Part shown: one piece after another, positions 18,997 through 28,676 of the stretch
Layout: each line of letters opens with the position of its first letter
Position numbering within the stretch: position 1 is the first letter of the stretch
Origin: Pseudomonadota bacterium
Lineage (GTDB): Bacteria > Pseudomonadota > Alphaproteobacteria > Rhizobiales > Beijerinckiaceae
Assembly: GCA_023423995.1 (NCBI GenBank)
Contig: JAFAEL010000177.1
Location: forward strand, 1 to 48,022
Direction of reading: 5' to 3'
Length of the DNA stretch: 48,022 nt
Made by a program: the position numbers and the translations under genes
Notes under the pieces: generated by a model
Told to the model about the DNA's origin: nothing
Seen by the model: only the letters and a program-made list of their open reading frames with translations
Databases searched by the model: none

Positions 18997-19422
18997 ATGG
19001 ACCGGGTTGAACGCGAACGCCGTCTCCTGCAGCAGATCGTTGCCCTTGCCGCGCTCGTGCCGGTAGGGGCCGGCCTCTTCGGCGTGCTGTTCGGCCCGAC
19101 GATCACCGGCGACGCGCAGGTCGGCGTCTCCGGTGACAGCCATTACCGCTTCCTCTCGGGACTGCTCCTCGGGGTCGGCCTCCTCTTCTGGTCCTGCATT
19201 CCCGCGATCGAGACGAAGACCGGGCGCTTTCAATGCCTGACGCTGATCATCGTCATCGGTGGCCTCGCCCGCCTCGGCGGCCTCGCCCTGACGGGCATCC
19301 CCTCGCTGATCATGCTCGGCGCGCTGGGCATGGAACTCGTCGTGACGCCCGTCATCTGCCTATGGCAGTTGCGCGTCGCCCGGCTCTATCGCGGCCGCGC
19401 AACATACGGTCCGCGGAGGTGA
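18997..19422 (+). CDS. DUF4345 membrane protein
   Basis: A 141-residue integral membrane protein with four hydrophobic helices: LLQQIVALAALVPVGAGLFGVL, then FLSGLLLGVGLLFWSCIPAI, then LTLIIVIGGLARLGGLAL, then ELVVTPVICLWQ. The pattern HYRFLSGLLLGVGLLFW is typical of DUF4345. Function unknown. The site GAGGGG ends four bases before a TTG at 18991 and ten before the ATG at 18997; I chose ATG, but the TTG start (two residues longer) is equally possible. It converges on the GNAT gene with a 2-bp gap. Confidence 0.82.
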   Translation: MDRVERERRLLQQIVALAALVPVGAGLFGVLFGPTITGDAQVGVSGDSHYRFLSGLLLGVGLLFWSCIPAIETKTGRFQCLTLIIVIGGLARLGGLALTGIPSLIMLGALGMELVVTPVICLWQLRVARLYRGRATYGPRR

Positions 19423-19424
19423 CG

Positions 19425-19910
19425 CTACGGCGAGAGGCGCTTCTCGAAGAACAGTTCGCGCGTTCGCGAGATGTCGCCCAACTCCCTGATCTCGCCGGAA
19501 CTCTGGAAGCCGAGCCGCGAATAGAGGCGGTGCGCCGCCTCGAACCGGGTGTCTGACCAAAAGCAGAGGCGGGCTGCCCCGGCCTGGGCCGCGAAGCGCT
19601 CCGCCTGTCCGACCAGCGCCTCACCAAGCCCGCGTCGGCGCCGATCCGGGCGAACATAGAGGCGGTGGAGTTCCGCGCTCGATTCAGATGCCAGATCCAC
19701 TGCCGCCGAGGCGCAAACACGACCTCGCGCGTCCTCGCAGACCCACCAGGCGCCCGCCCGACTCGCGAAGGCGTCACCGGCCGCCCTAAGATCCCGCAGG
19801 TCATCGTGTGGATCGACGAAGCACCCGGGGTATTCGGCGAAGCAAAGTGCTATGAGCCCGAACAGGTCCTGCGCATCCTCGTTCCGGGCAAGGCGTGTGT
19901 CCGCTGTCAT
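19425..19910 (-). CDS. GNAT-family N-acetyltransferase
   Basis: A 161-residue single-domain acetyltransferase. The acetyl-CoA loop is LYVRPDRRRRGLGEALVGQAE (motif A, R/QxxGxG/A pattern) near residue 85, followed by ARLCFWSDTRFEAAHRLYSRLGF (motif B), with the family-typical Tyr near the end of that helix. The substrate is unknown. It is divergent from the YidB-like gene across 95 bp. Confidence 0.85.
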   Translation of the reverse strand: MTADTRLARNEDAQDLFGLIALCFAEYPGCFVDPHDDLRDLRAAGDAFASRAGAWWVCEDARGRVCASAAVDLASESSAELHRLYVRPDRRRRGLGEALVGQAERFAAQAGAARLCFWSDTRFEAAHRLYSRLGFQSSGEIRELGDISRTRELFFEKRLSP

Positions 19911-20005
19911 GGATCTGCCATCGCCGACCGCCCGGTCGAGAGCAAGAGGTCAGGCAACCACGTCGGTGGCGAAACGTTGTCCGCCCTCTGAAAGGAGCGG
20001 TCGCT

Positions 20006-20791
20006 ATGGGTCTTCTCGATCAGGTGCTCGGCCAAGTCATCGGCGGCCTCGGCGGCTCGGGACAGGCCCAGCAAGGCAGGCAGCCCGCCCCTGCCCCGAG
20101 CGGCAGCAGCGCCAACGTCAATCCGCTGGTCCTGGCGATCCTCGCGCTCGTGGCATCCCGCGTCGTTCATCAAGGTGCCGGCGGGCTCGGCTCCAAGCTT
20201 CGGGATCTGATCACGGGTGGCAACGCCGGCGGTCGGGACGCACCCGTCGATGGCGGGCTCGAGAGCTCGGGGCTGCCAGGCGGGGGCGGTATCCTCGGGG
20301 CGGATCGTCCTCGCCCTCAATCCTCCGGCGACAGCTCCCTGGATAGCATCGGGTCGATGCTCGACAATCCGCATCCCGGCCAGGACCCGAGCGTGACGGG
20401 AGGCGAGCGGCGATCTCCTGCAGGTGTGCCGCCGCGGGGCCCCGGGGGCGGCATGTTCGACGAGGGACTTGGCGGCGGCCTGCTGGCTGGCGGTCTGGGT
20501 GGTCTCGCCGGGAGCGGCCTCGGAGGACTGCTGGAACGCTTCCAGCAGAGCGGCCGGGGCGATGCCTTTGCCTCCTGGGTTGGCCCCGGCCCGAACCAGA
20601 TGATCTCGCCCGACGATCTTCGCAGCGTCCTCGGCGAGGATGGGGTGGACGAGCTTGCTCACGAGACGGGGCTAGGCCGCCAGGACCTTCTGTCTCAACT
20701 TGCACGAGCTCTCCCGGATGTCGTTGACGGTCTCACTCCCGAGGGGGCGGCTTCCGAACGAGGACGAGGAGAGGCGCTGGATCTGACCTGA
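20006..20791 (+). CDS. YidB-like protein (DUF937) with glycine-rich insert
   Basis: 261 residues. The N-terminus MGLLDQVLGQVIGGLGG and the C-terminal part (MISPDDLRSVLGEDGVDELAHETGL and LLSQLARALPDVVDGLTPEG) match YidB/DUF937 proteins, which are small helical cytoplasmic or surface-associated proteins of unknown role. Between them, roughly residues 75-185, is a long Gly/Ser/Pro/Asp-rich stretch that makes this one about twice the usual length. The start is the ATG after AAAGGAG. It is the first of four small stress-type genes in the same direction. Confidence 0.85.
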   Translation: MGLLDQVLGQVIGGLGGSGQAQQGRQPAPAPSGSSANVNPLVLAILALVASRVVHQGAGGLGSKLRDLITGGNAGGRDAPVDGGLESSGLPGGGGILGADRPRPQSSGDSSLDSIGSMLDNPHPGQDPSVTGGERRSPAGVPPRGPGGGMFDEGLGGGLLAGGLGGLAGSGLGGLLERFQQSGRGDAFASWVGPGPNQMISPDDLRSVLGEDGVDELAHETGLGRQDLLSQLARALPDVVDGLTPEGAASERGRGEALDLT

Positions 20792-20847
20792 CTCTGGGAA
20801 CGATGCCCGACCCTTCGCCTTTACCTCGAGCCCGCAGGAGGAATGCG

Positions 20848-21180
20848 ATGCATCACCTGTCGAACGAGATGCGAGACTGCATCGAGGAGTGCCTGCGCTG
20901 CTATTCGACCTGTCTCGGGATGGCCATGAGCCACTGCCTCGAGGTCGGCGGAAAGCATGTTGAGCCCGAGCATTTCCGCATCATGATGGCCTGCGCCGAG
21001 ATCTGCCGGACCAGCGCGCATTTCATGCTTATCGGCACGCCGCACCACAAGCATACCTGCGCCGAATGCGCGGAGATCTGCGAGGAATGCGCCAGGAGCT
21101 GCGAGGGCCTCGACGGCATGGAGGCCTGCGCCGCCCAGTGCCGCCGCTGCGCCGAAAGTTGCCGCAAGATGGCGGCCTGA
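20848..21180 (+). CDS. four-helix-bundle copper-storage-like protein (Csp/DUF326)
   Basis: 110 residues with 16 cysteines, most in CxxxC or CxxC spacing along amphipathic helices (CIEECLRCYSTC, ACAEICRTS, HTCAECAEICEECARSC, ACAAQCRRCAESC). This is the pattern of copper-storage proteins, whose four-helix bundles hold many Cu(I) ions inside the core. No signal peptide is present, so it resembles cytosolic Csp3 rather than the exported Csp1. The start is the ATG after CAGGAGG; a longer frame from 20803 lacks family sequence. Cytoplasmic copper buffering is the likely role, though binding has to be inferred from the family. Confidence 0.9.
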   Translation: MHHLSNEMRDCIEECLRCYSTCLGMAMSHCLEVGGKHVEPEHFRIMMACAEICRTSAHFMLIGTPHHKHTCAECAEICEECARSCEGLDGMEACAAQCRRCAESCRKMAA

Positions 21181-21247
21181 CCACCCGCGCGCCACCGAGG
21201 CCGGCCCGGCCTCCGAGCGCTCGGGATTACTCGAGGGGGAGAGGACG

Positions 21248-21898
21248 ATGAGCACCTCACCGCTGGGCAGCCAGCCCGACTATCTCGGTCAACCCGACGC
21301 CCGGACCGCCGCGATGTGCCGCATCCTGGCGCAGAACTGGTGGGCCGTAGCCCTGCGGGGCGCCTTTGCCATCCTGTTCGGCATCCTCACCTTGCTGCTC
21401 CCCGGCATCACCATTGCCACGCTGGTCATCTTCTTCGCGGCCTACATGCTGGTGGACGGCGTCTTTGCCATCGTCGCGGCCATCAAGGCGGCTCGCCAAA
21501 ACGAGCGCTGGGGCTATTTCGTGCTGGAAGGGATCGTCGACATCATCGCCGGTGTCGTGGCCCTGCTCTGGCCCGCCATCACGGTCCTCGTGTTCGTCTA
21601 CCTCATCGCATTCTGGTCCATCGTGAGCGGAATTCTGATGGTGATGGCCGCCTTCAAGCTGACGGGAGAACATGGCCGTTGGTGGATGGTGCTCGCCGGA
21701 GCACTCTCCGTGATCTTCGGTATCGTGCTCGCGATCATGCCGGGAGCGGGTGCCGTCGCACTGACGATTTGGCTCGGCGCCTATGCGCTCGTGTTCGGGG
21801 TGTTCCTGCTCATCGCAGCTTTCAAGCTCAAGAGGATGCGGGACGTGTATCCGCCCGATACGCAGAGCGCCGCCGGCCTCACCGGAGCAGCCCGATAA
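21248..21898 (+). CDS. HdeD-family membrane protein (DUF308)
   Basis: A 216-residue protein with six hydrophobic helices in three DUF308-type pairs (WWAVALRGAFAILFGILTLLLPG, LVIFFAAYMLVDGVFAIVAAI, GIVDIIAGVVALLWPAITVLV, and so on). HdeD proteins are inner-membrane stress proteins, tied to acid resistance in E. coli; the mechanism is unknown. The ATG follows GGGGGAGAGG. It lies 67 bp after the copper-storage-like gene and before another small secreted protein gene, all in one direction. Confidence 0.9.
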   Translation: MSTSPLGSQPDYLGQPDARTAAMCRILAQNWWAVALRGAFAILFGILTLLLPGITIATLVIFFAAYMLVDGVFAIVAAIKAARQNERWGYFVLEGIVDIIAGVVALLWPAITVLVFVYLIAFWSIVSGILMVMAAFKLTGEHGRWWMVLAGALSVIFGIVLAIMPGAGAVALTIWLGAYALVFGVFLLIAAFKLKRMRDVYPPDTQSAAGLTGAAR

Positions 21899-21932
21899 AG
21901 AACCCTCTCGCGCAGAATGGAGAAGTCGCATC

Positions 21933-22223
21933 ATGATGTCATTCCGAGGAGCAGCGCTCGCGGCCGCGGCGGCCGGAATTCTCGGCGCTGCCTCGCCGGG
22001 AATCGCCCAGCCGCTGGCAGGCCCGCAAAGCGTTGCACCCGCGCCAGCAAGGGACGCCTACATCCCGTACGGGCCCGTTTGCGACCGCAGATCAGTTCGC
22101 GAGTGCCAGGCGGCTGCCAAGTTTGAGATGACGATGTGCGAGCCCTTGCCAGGACGCTTCATCTGCGCTGACCGGATCCTGGCCGAGCAATCGGCCTGCT
22201 TCGCAGCGACAGGCTGCTACTGA
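21933..22223 (+). CDS. small secreted cysteine-containing hypothetical protein
   Basis: 96 residues: signal peptide about 1-26 (AALAAAAAGILGAASPGIA, cut before QPLAG), then a short mature domain with five Cys (VCDRRSVREC, MCEPLPGRFICADR, ACFAATGCY; six counting the last). The even cysteine number suggests disulfides in the periplasm. I do not recognise the family. The start is the first of two adjacent ATGs, behind AATGGAGAAG. It ends 15 bp before the convergent livF stop. Confidence 0.7.
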   Translation: MMSFRGAALAAAAAGILGAASPGIAQPLAGPQSVAPAPARDAYIPYGPVCDRRSVRECQAAAKFEMTMCEPLPGRFICADRILAEQSACFAATGCY

Positions 22224-22238
22224 CGCCCGGACCTCGCC

Positions 22239-22937
22239 TCACACGTGGAGGTAGCGATCCTTGATCGACGGGTCCGAGCGTAGCTCCGCGCTCGTTCCCG
22301 TCCAGGCGACCGTTCCCTTTTCGATGACGACATGTCTGTCCGCGAATGCGGCCAGGGCCTCGACATTCTTGTCGACGACCAGGATGGACTGCCCCTGCTC
22401 CTTCAAGCGCTTGAGGACGTTCCAGATCTCGATCCGGATGAGCGGCGCAAGCCCCTCTGTCGCCTCGTCCAGGATGAGAAGCTTCGGGTTCGTCATCAGG
22501 GCGCGGCCGATGGCCAGCATCTGCTGCTCCCCACCCGAGAGCTGAGAACCGAGGTTGCTGCGCCTCTCCGCCAGGCGCGGGAAGAGCGCGTAGACCTCGG
22601 GAAGCATCCAGCGGCTGCGTCCCTCCCGCGACGCGGCGGTCGCGACAAGATTCTCCTCGACCGTCAGGGTCGGAAAGACTTGGCGCCCTTCGGGCACGAG
22701 GCCGATCCCGCCCTGCGCGATCCGGTAGGGCGGGCGGCCGAGTATGTTGCGTCCGTCGAACGTGACCGCCCCGCCGGTCGGCCGCAGCAAGCCCATGATG
22801 GATCGGATCGTCGTGGTCTTGCCCATGCCGTTGCGGCCGATGAGCGTGACGACCTGGCCTGCCCCGACGGTTAGGGAGACGTCGAACAGGACCTTCGCCG
22901 GCCCGTAGCCCGCCTGGAGGCGCTCAATCGTCAGCAT
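22239..22937 (-). CDS. livF: branched-chain-type ABC transporter ATPase LivF
   Basis: A 232-residue HAAT-family ATPase. Walker A is GRNGMGKTT near residue 34, the signature LSGGEQQMLAIGRAL near 133, Walker B KLLILDEATEGLAP near 154, followed by the switch region. It pairs with LivG to drive the LivHM pore. The substrate is set by the binding protein at 27.4-28.6 kb and, given the catabolic genes around, is more likely an aromatic acid than leucine. It is the last gene of the leftward operon, seven bases after livG. Confidence 0.93.
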   Translation of the reverse strand: MLTIERLQAGYGPAKVLFDVSLTVGAGQVVTLIGRNGMGKTTTIRSIMGLLRPTGGAVTFDGRNILGRPPYRIAQGGIGLVPEGRQVFPTLTVEENLVATAASREGRSRWMLPEVYALFPRLAERRSNLGSQLSGGEQQMLAIGRALMTNPKLLILDEATEGLAPLIRIEIWNVLKRLKEQGQSILVVDKNVEALAAFADRHVVIEKGTVAWTGTSAELRSDPSIKDRYLHV

Positions 22938-22944
22938 CGGACGC

Positions 22945-23699
<755 letters not shown>

Positions 23700-23703
<4 letters not shown>

Positions 23704-24689
23704 GTCGGACGCCCCAGCCGGCCGACGATGCCGCCTCGGAGGAAGAGCACCGCCAGAATGAGCAGCGGACCGAAGATGATCCGCCAATGCTCGGTGAAAT
23801 GCGACAGGATCTCCTCGATCAGGATGAAGGCCGCGGAACCGACGATCGCGCCGTGAAGGGTGCCGAGCCCCCCGAGCACGGACATGAAGATGAGGTCGCC
23901 AGAGCGCTGCCAGCTCATCACGGCGGGGCTCACGAACTCGCTTTGGTTGGCAAGCAGCACGCCCGCGATCCCGGCGATCGCGCCCGCCACCGCATAGGCG
24001 CCGAGCCTGTACGGGAACGGCTCGAAGCCGATCGCCTCCATGCGGATCTCGTTCTCCCGCGCACCCCGCAGGACGCGGCCGAAGCGGGACCCGACCAGCC
24101 GGCGGCAGAAGAGATACGCCACGAGCAGGATCCCGAGGGACAGGTAATAGAGCGCGACATCCCCCTTCAGGACGGGCCGGCCGAGTAACGTGCTTCGACC
24201 CGAGAGGGTCAGGCCGTCATCGCCGCCATAGGCTGCGAGCGACGTCGCCAGGAAGAACAGCATCTGGCCGAACGCCAGCGTGATCATGATGAAGTAGACG
24301 CCCTGTGTTCTCAGCGCGATGGCCCCGCTCGCCAGCGCGAAGGCGACCGATGCACCGACCGCGACCGCGAGCTGGACCAGGAGGTCTTCCTGTCCGTGGC
24401 TCGACAGAATCCCCACCGAATAGGCGCCGATGCCCAGGAAGGCGGCGTGGCCGAAGCTGATCAGTCCCCCGAACCCAATCAGTAGATCGAGCGACATGGC
24501 CGCGAGCCCGAGAATGACGACCCTGGTGAGAAGGGAGATGATGAAGCCTTCGGCCCCGAGTTTGGCGAGCACAGGTACGAGCGCCAGGAGGCCAAAGAGA
24601 AGGACCGGGAGCCAGAGTGAGCGGAATGCAGGGAGCCGGCCGCCGGTCGTGGCCGGCAGCGCGACGGGAACAGCCTCGGCTGGGTTCAC
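23700..24689 (-). CDS. livM: branched-chain-type ABC transporter permease LivM
   Basis: A 329-residue membrane protein with about nine to ten helices and the LivM signature LLIGFGGLISFGHAAFLGIGAYSVGIL near residue 70, followed by the coupling segment SRFGRVLRGARENEIRMEAIGFEPFPYRLGAYAVAGAIAGIAG. GTG start. It sits nine bases after livH and overlaps livG. Confidence 0.93.
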
Positions 24690-24698
24690 CGAAGGCTC

Positions 24699-25619
24699 CT
24701 ATCGCTTTGCCGGAAAGAGGCCGGCAGGCCGCACGAACAGCACCGCAGCCATCAGGATGTAGATCAGCATCGGGGCGATCGCCCGCCCCGTCTGGCTCGC
24801 GGCCGCCGGGTCCAGGATCGTCCGCAGCAGCGTGGGAGCTACCAGCCTGCCGAGCGTGTCGACGACCCCGATCAGAAGCGCAGCCAGGAACGCGCCACGG
24901 ACGGAGCCGATCCCGCCGATCACGATGACCACGAAGGCGAGGATCAGGACATTGTCGCCCATCCCGGGCTCGACCGAGAGGATCGGGGACACCATCGCTC
25001 CCGCGAACCCCGCGAGCATGGCCCCGAAGCCGAACACGACCGTGAACAGGAGGCGGATATTGACCCCCAGCGCCGACACCATTGCGGCGTTGGTCGCCCC
25101 CGCGCGGATGAGCATGCCCGTCCGCGTATGGTTCACGAGGAGGTAGAGCAGTCCCGCGACGCCAAGCCCGGCCCCGATGATCGCGAGCCGGAACACGGGA
25201 TAGTTGATCCCGCCCGGCAAGGCGATCGAGCCCGACAGCGCGTCCGGCGTAGGAACACTCAGCGGCGCCGAGCCCCAGAGGATACGGACCGCTTCGTTCA
25301 GGAAGATGATGACGCCGAAGGTCGCCAAAACCTGGTCGAGGTGATCGCGGTCGTACAGATGGCGGAATATCACCACCTCGAGCAGCAATCCGAAAACGAG
25401 GGCGGTCGGCAACGCCAGTAGGACGCCGGACAAGAAGGAGCCGGTCCAAGCCGTGAAGGCCGCCGTCAGATAGGCCCCGACCATGTACTGGACGCCATGG
25501 GCGAGATTGATGAAGTCCATGACGCCGAAGACGAGCGTCAGCCCGGCCGCGATCAGGAACAGGATGAGGCCGAACTGCAATCCGTTCAGCGTCTGGAGGA
25601 GAAGGAGGGTGGGCGTCAC
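24699..25619 (-). CDS. livH: branched-chain-type ABC transporter permease LivH
   Basis: A 306-residue permease of the LivH type (N-terminal LNGLQFGLILFLIAAGLTLVFGVMDFINLAHGVQYMVGAYL, the family hallmark, and about eight membrane helices). GTG start; GTGA overlap with the FAD monooxygenase stop upstream, so transport and oxidation genes are on one message. Confidence 0.93.
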   Translation of the reverse strand: MTPTLLLLQTLNGLQFGLILFLIAAGLTLVFGVMDFINLAHGVQYMVGAYLTAAFTAWTGSFLSGVLLALPTALVFGLLLEVVIFRHLYDRDHLDQVLATFGVIIFLNEAVRILWGSAPLSVPTPDALSGSIALPGGINYPVFRLAIIGAGLGVAGLLYLLVNHTRTGMLIRAGATNAAMVSALGVNIRLLFTVVFGFGAMLAGFAGAMVSPILSVEPGMGDNVLILAFVVIVIGGIGSVRGAFLAALLIGVVDTLGRLVAPTLLRTILDPAAASQTGRAIAPMLIYILMAAVLFVRPAGLFPAKR

Positions 25620-26857
25620 GCGGCGCGGCCGACCTGTTCTGGCGTGAAACCGGCCCGGCGCGCGTATCCGCGCACGATGGCCTCACGCTCAGCATAGGGA
25701 AGGACCGCCTCGATCTCGCGGAACCCCTCCGGCGCAAGTTCCTCGACGGCGTCGATCACGCCCTCGGGGCCGCCGGACCGGTTCGATTGCACGATCGCCG
25801 CCGTCAGCGGCAGCCGCTCAGCTTCGTATGCAGCGAGTGCGTGCGCCGGGTGCTCGGAGGATGCCAGTCGGTCGGCGAGGCAGCGAGCGTCGAGGATGGC
25901 CTGACTCGCGCCATTGGACCCCACCGGGTACATCGGATGCGCGGCGTCGCCGAGCAGTGTAACCCGCCCGTGCGACCAGCGCGGCAGCGCGTCCCGATCG
26001 CACATCGGATACTCCCACACCTCGGTCGTCGCCTCGATCAGGGCGCGTGCATCGACGTGCGGGATGGCGAACTTTTCGATGAAAGGCTCCATCTCCTCCC
26101 GGCGCGCATGGCGCGACCAGTCCTCGCGCCGCGGCGGCGGCCCGGCTGTTCCCACCGCGGCAACGATGGCCCAGTTGGTCAGCCGTCGGTCCGGCGCCGA
26201 ACCCTCGGCGATCGGGTAGACGACGAGCTTTGCGCTCATCCCGCCTGCGATGACCATCGAATCCCCGTCCAGAAAGACGGGCCAGTCGGCCGCTCCGCGC
26301 CAGAGGATGCGGCCGTTCCATGCCGGAGGCCCTTCATCCGGAAAGAGCTTCGTTCGAGCTGCCGAATGGATGCCGTCCGCGGCGATCAGCACGTCGCCAC
26401 GGGCCTGGCATACGTAACGGTTCTCGCGGTCGAAGAAGCGCGCCGTGACCCCGCCTTCGTCGCTCTCGAAAGTGCCCAACCGGCAGCCGGTCCGGATGGA
26501 GTCGGGACCGAGCCGGTCAAGCACCGCGGCATGGATCACGCCCTGCAGCCGGCCCCGATGGATCGAGAACTGCGGCACCGGAAAGCCGGCATGCGTACCC
26601 CGCTTCTCGCGCCAGACCTCCTGGCCGAAACGGTTCGCGTAGATCAGTTCGTGAGTCCGGATCGCGACGCGGTCGAGATCGTCAAGGAGTCCGAGCTCGG
26701 CGAGTTCGGCGATCGCGTGAGGCAGCGTGTTGATGCCTACGCCGAGCTCACGAATCGTATCGGCCTGCTCGTATAGCTCGACCTTGATGCCCCTCGAATG
26801 GAGCATCAGCGCCGTCGTGAGCCCGCCGATTCCTCCGCCGACGATGATAGCCTTCAC
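25616..26857 (-). CDS. FAD-dependent monooxygenase (PhzS / salicylate-hydroxylase-like)
   Basis: A 413-residue group A flavoprotein monooxygenase. The dinucleotide fold is VGGGIGGLTTALMLHSRG (GxGxxG from about residue 7), the DG motif LIAADGIHSAARTKL near 160, and the second FAD motif GDAAHPMYPVGSNGASQAILDA near 300. Such single-component NAD(P)H enzymes hydroxylate, and sometimes decarboxylate, aromatic or N-heteroaromatic acids (for example salicylate, 6-hydroxynicotinate, phenazine-1-carboxylate). GTG start, 33 bp after the cupin gene. Its place between a cupin and livH suggests that it acts on the imported compound. The exact substrate cannot be told. Confidence 0.88.
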   Translation of the reverse strand: MKAIIVGGGIGGLTTALMLHSRGIKVELYEQADTIRELGVGINTLPHAIAELAELGLLDDLDRVAIRTHELIYANRFGQEVWREKRGTHAGFPVPQFSIHRGRLQGVIHAAVLDRLGPDSIRTGCRLGTFESDEGGVTARFFDRENRYVCQARGDVLIAADGIHSAARTKLFPDEGPPAWNGRILWRGAADWPVFLDGDSMVIAGGMSAKLVVYPIAEGSAPDRRLTNWAIVAAVGTAGPPPRREDWSRHARREEMEPFIEKFAIPHVDARALIEATTEVWEYPMCDRDALPRWSHGRVTLLGDAAHPMYPVGSNGASQAILDARCLADRLASSEHPAHALAAYEAERLPLTAAIVQSNRSGGPEGVIDAVEELAPEGFREIEAVLPYAEREAIVRGYARRAGFTPEQVGRAA

Positions 26858-26890
26858 GACGCCTATCCCCCAGCACCTATTCGGGAAGGA

Positions 26891-27352
26891 TCAGGCCGCG
26901 CCGGGAGGCGGCGGCAGGAAGTTCACGTCGTGCCGCGCAGAGAGCGCGACGACGGCTTCGGGCTCCTGCTTGGGCAGGTTATGGATGCCCCAGAAGAGAT
27001 CGAAGAGCTTGCCCGTCGGCGAGACCCAGAAGAGGCTCTTCGCCGTCGCGCCCGAGCGGTTGAAGATCCCGTGCGGCTCGCCGCGCGGCAACCGCACCAG
27101 GTCGCCGGGGGTCGCCGACATCTCCTGGCCGTTGAGCCAGAACTCCAGCTTACCCTCCAGGATGTAGAGGTACTCGTCCTGCGTCGGGTGGATGTGCGGC
27201 GGGACGAAGGTGCCGTCCGGAAAAGTGGCGTGCCAGGAGAAGCTGTCCTCGGTCAGGCTCTTCGGCACGTAGGTCTGGCCCAGGATGTTCCAGACGATCC
27301 CTTCGAACCCTGAATTGGCGGGGGTGATCCCCGCCGTCTCTTTGCGCGTCAT
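26891..27352 (-). CDS. cupin-domain protein, possible metal-dependent dioxygenase
   Basis: A 153-residue single cupin. The metal-binding motif 1 is present (PPHIHPTQDEYLYILEGKL: two His and a Glu near residues 54-62) and motif 2 has its His in PRGEPHGIFNRSG near residue 96. All four usual ligands therefore appear to be there, and it may be an Fe, Mn or Ni enzyme (quercetinase-like or another ring or side-chain oxygenase) rather than a pure sensor. It lies between the binding-protein gene and the FAD monooxygenase with 33-bp gaps on both sides, so it is probably part of the same pathway. Confidence 0.85.
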   Translation of the reverse strand: MTRKETAGITPANSGFEGIVWNILGQTYVPKSLTEDSFSWHATFPDGTFVPPHIHPTQDEYLYILEGKLEFWLNGQEMSATPGDLVRLPRGEPHGIFNRSGATAKSLFWVSPTGKLFDLFWGIHNLPKQEPEAVVALSARHDVNFLPPPPGAA

Positions 27353-27385
27353 CGAATTCCCCTCTCGTCTATCGCCGGCCGCGCG

Positions 27386-28555
27386 TCAGTTCGTGAGCGC
27401 GCAGTCCTTCACGTACGGGTCGGCGTAGTTCGAGAAGACCTTCTCGACCACCTGCGTCTCGTATTTGCCATCGGCACGCTTGCCCACCTTCGTCAGGTAG
27501 AAATCCTGCACCGGATAGCCGTTGGGGCTGAACTTGAAGGCACCGCGAAGCGAGGTGAAATCCGCCTTGCGGAGCGCGGCCCGAACCGCATCCTTGTTCG
27601 ACAGGTCCCCTTTCACGCCCTTCACCGCGGAATCGATCAGGAGCCCGGCATCGTACGCTTGGAAGGCGTAGGTCGCGGGCACCGCGTTATGCGCCGCGAG
27701 ATAGGCGTCCACGAACTTCTTGTTCTGCGGGGTATCGAGATTAGGCGCCCAGTTAGAGCCCGCGAACATGCCGAGCGCAGCCTCGCCCTGCGCCGGAAGC
27801 GTCGCTTCGTCGACCGTGAAGGCGGAATAGACCGGGATCGTCAGCCCCGCCTGCCGATACTGCTTGACGAGGTTCACGCCCATCCCGCCGGGCATGAAGG
27901 TGTAGATCGCATCCGGCTGCATGGACGCGATCTTGGCGAGCTCCGACTGAAAATCGAGCGTGTTCAGGGGGACGTAGGATTCCTCGAGCACCTGGCCTTT
28001 GAAGTCCCGCTTGAAGCCGGCCATCGCGTCCTTGCCGGCCTGGTAATTCGGCGCGAGCAGGTAGACCTTCTTGTGTCCGCGATCCTGGGCGACCTTGCCC
28101 GAGATCTGGTGCACCTGGTCATTCTGGTACGAGGTCGCGAAGAAGAACGCGTTGCACGACTTGCCGGCGAGTGCCGAGGAGCCGGCATTCGGGCTGATCA
28201 GGAAGGTCTGCGCATCGGTGACGGGCTTGGCGATCGCGCCGAGCACGTTCGAGAAGATCGGCCCCACCACGAAGTCGACCTTGTCGCGCTCCAGGAGCCC
28301 CTTGACCTTGGTGACGGCAACGTCCGGCTTCAACTCGTCGTCGACGACGATCAGTTCGACATCCTTGCCGCCGACTTTGCCCCCGAGATCCTTGAAGGCC
28401 ATCTCTATGCCGTTGCGGGCCTGCTGCCCGAGAACCGCGGACGGTCCCGAGAGGGTAACGATCAGGCCGACCTTGACCTTGTCCTGAGCCATGGCGCCGG
28501 ATGAAGCCAGCGCTCCGACAGCAACCGCGAAACCGAGACCTGCAAGTCGTTTCAT
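27386..28555 (-). CDS. ABC transporter substrate-binding protein, Leu/Ile/Val-type fold
   Basis: A 389-residue periplasmic protein: signal peptide about 1-23 (LAGLGFAVAVGALASSGAMA, cut before QDKVK), then a type I periplasmic-binding fold (VKVGLIVTLSGPSAVLGQQARNG...; DFVVGPIFSNV; ISPNAGSSALAG; GMFAGSNWAPNL). This subgroup often binds aromatic carboxylic acids, unlike true LivJ/K. It is the first gene of the leftward operon cupin-monooxygenase-livHMGF and supplies its specificity. Its promoter is shared, back to back, with the rightward catabolic operon. Confidence 0.93.
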   Translation of the reverse strand: MKRLAGLGFAVAVGALASSGAMAQDKVKVGLIVTLSGPSAVLGQQARNGIEMAFKDLGGKVGGKDVELIVVDDELKPDVAVTKVKGLLERDKVDFVVGPIFSNVLGAIAKPVTDAQTFLISPNAGSSALAGKSCNAFFFATSYQNDQVHQISGKVAQDRGHKKVYLLAPNYQAGKDAMAGFKRDFKGQVLEESYVPLNTLDFQSELAKIASMQPDAIYTFMPGGMGVNLVKQYRQAGLTIPVYSAFTVDEATLPAQGEAALGMFAGSNWAPNLDTPQNKKFVDAYLAAHNAVPATYAFQAYDAGLLIDSAVKGVKGDLSNKDAVRAALRKADFTSLRGAFKFSPNGYPVQDFYLTKVGKRADGKYETQVVEKVFSNYADPYVKDCALTN

Positions 28556-28676
28556 CGCTGTTCCCCGTTATGTCGCCCGCATTCGTGCGGCGGGCCTGCT
28601 CAGGTCGGTTGTCCAACAGCCCGTTCCCCACTGCAAGTGCAGGACCCGTGCCGGGCGTCTTGCCAGCCGATATTTG

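Noticed and set aside
24217..25737. A long open frame of 506 codons on the minus strand across livM and livH
   Set aside because: It reads another frame of two clear permease genes, is Arg/Pro/Gly-rich and resembles no protein; it is a by-product of high GC.
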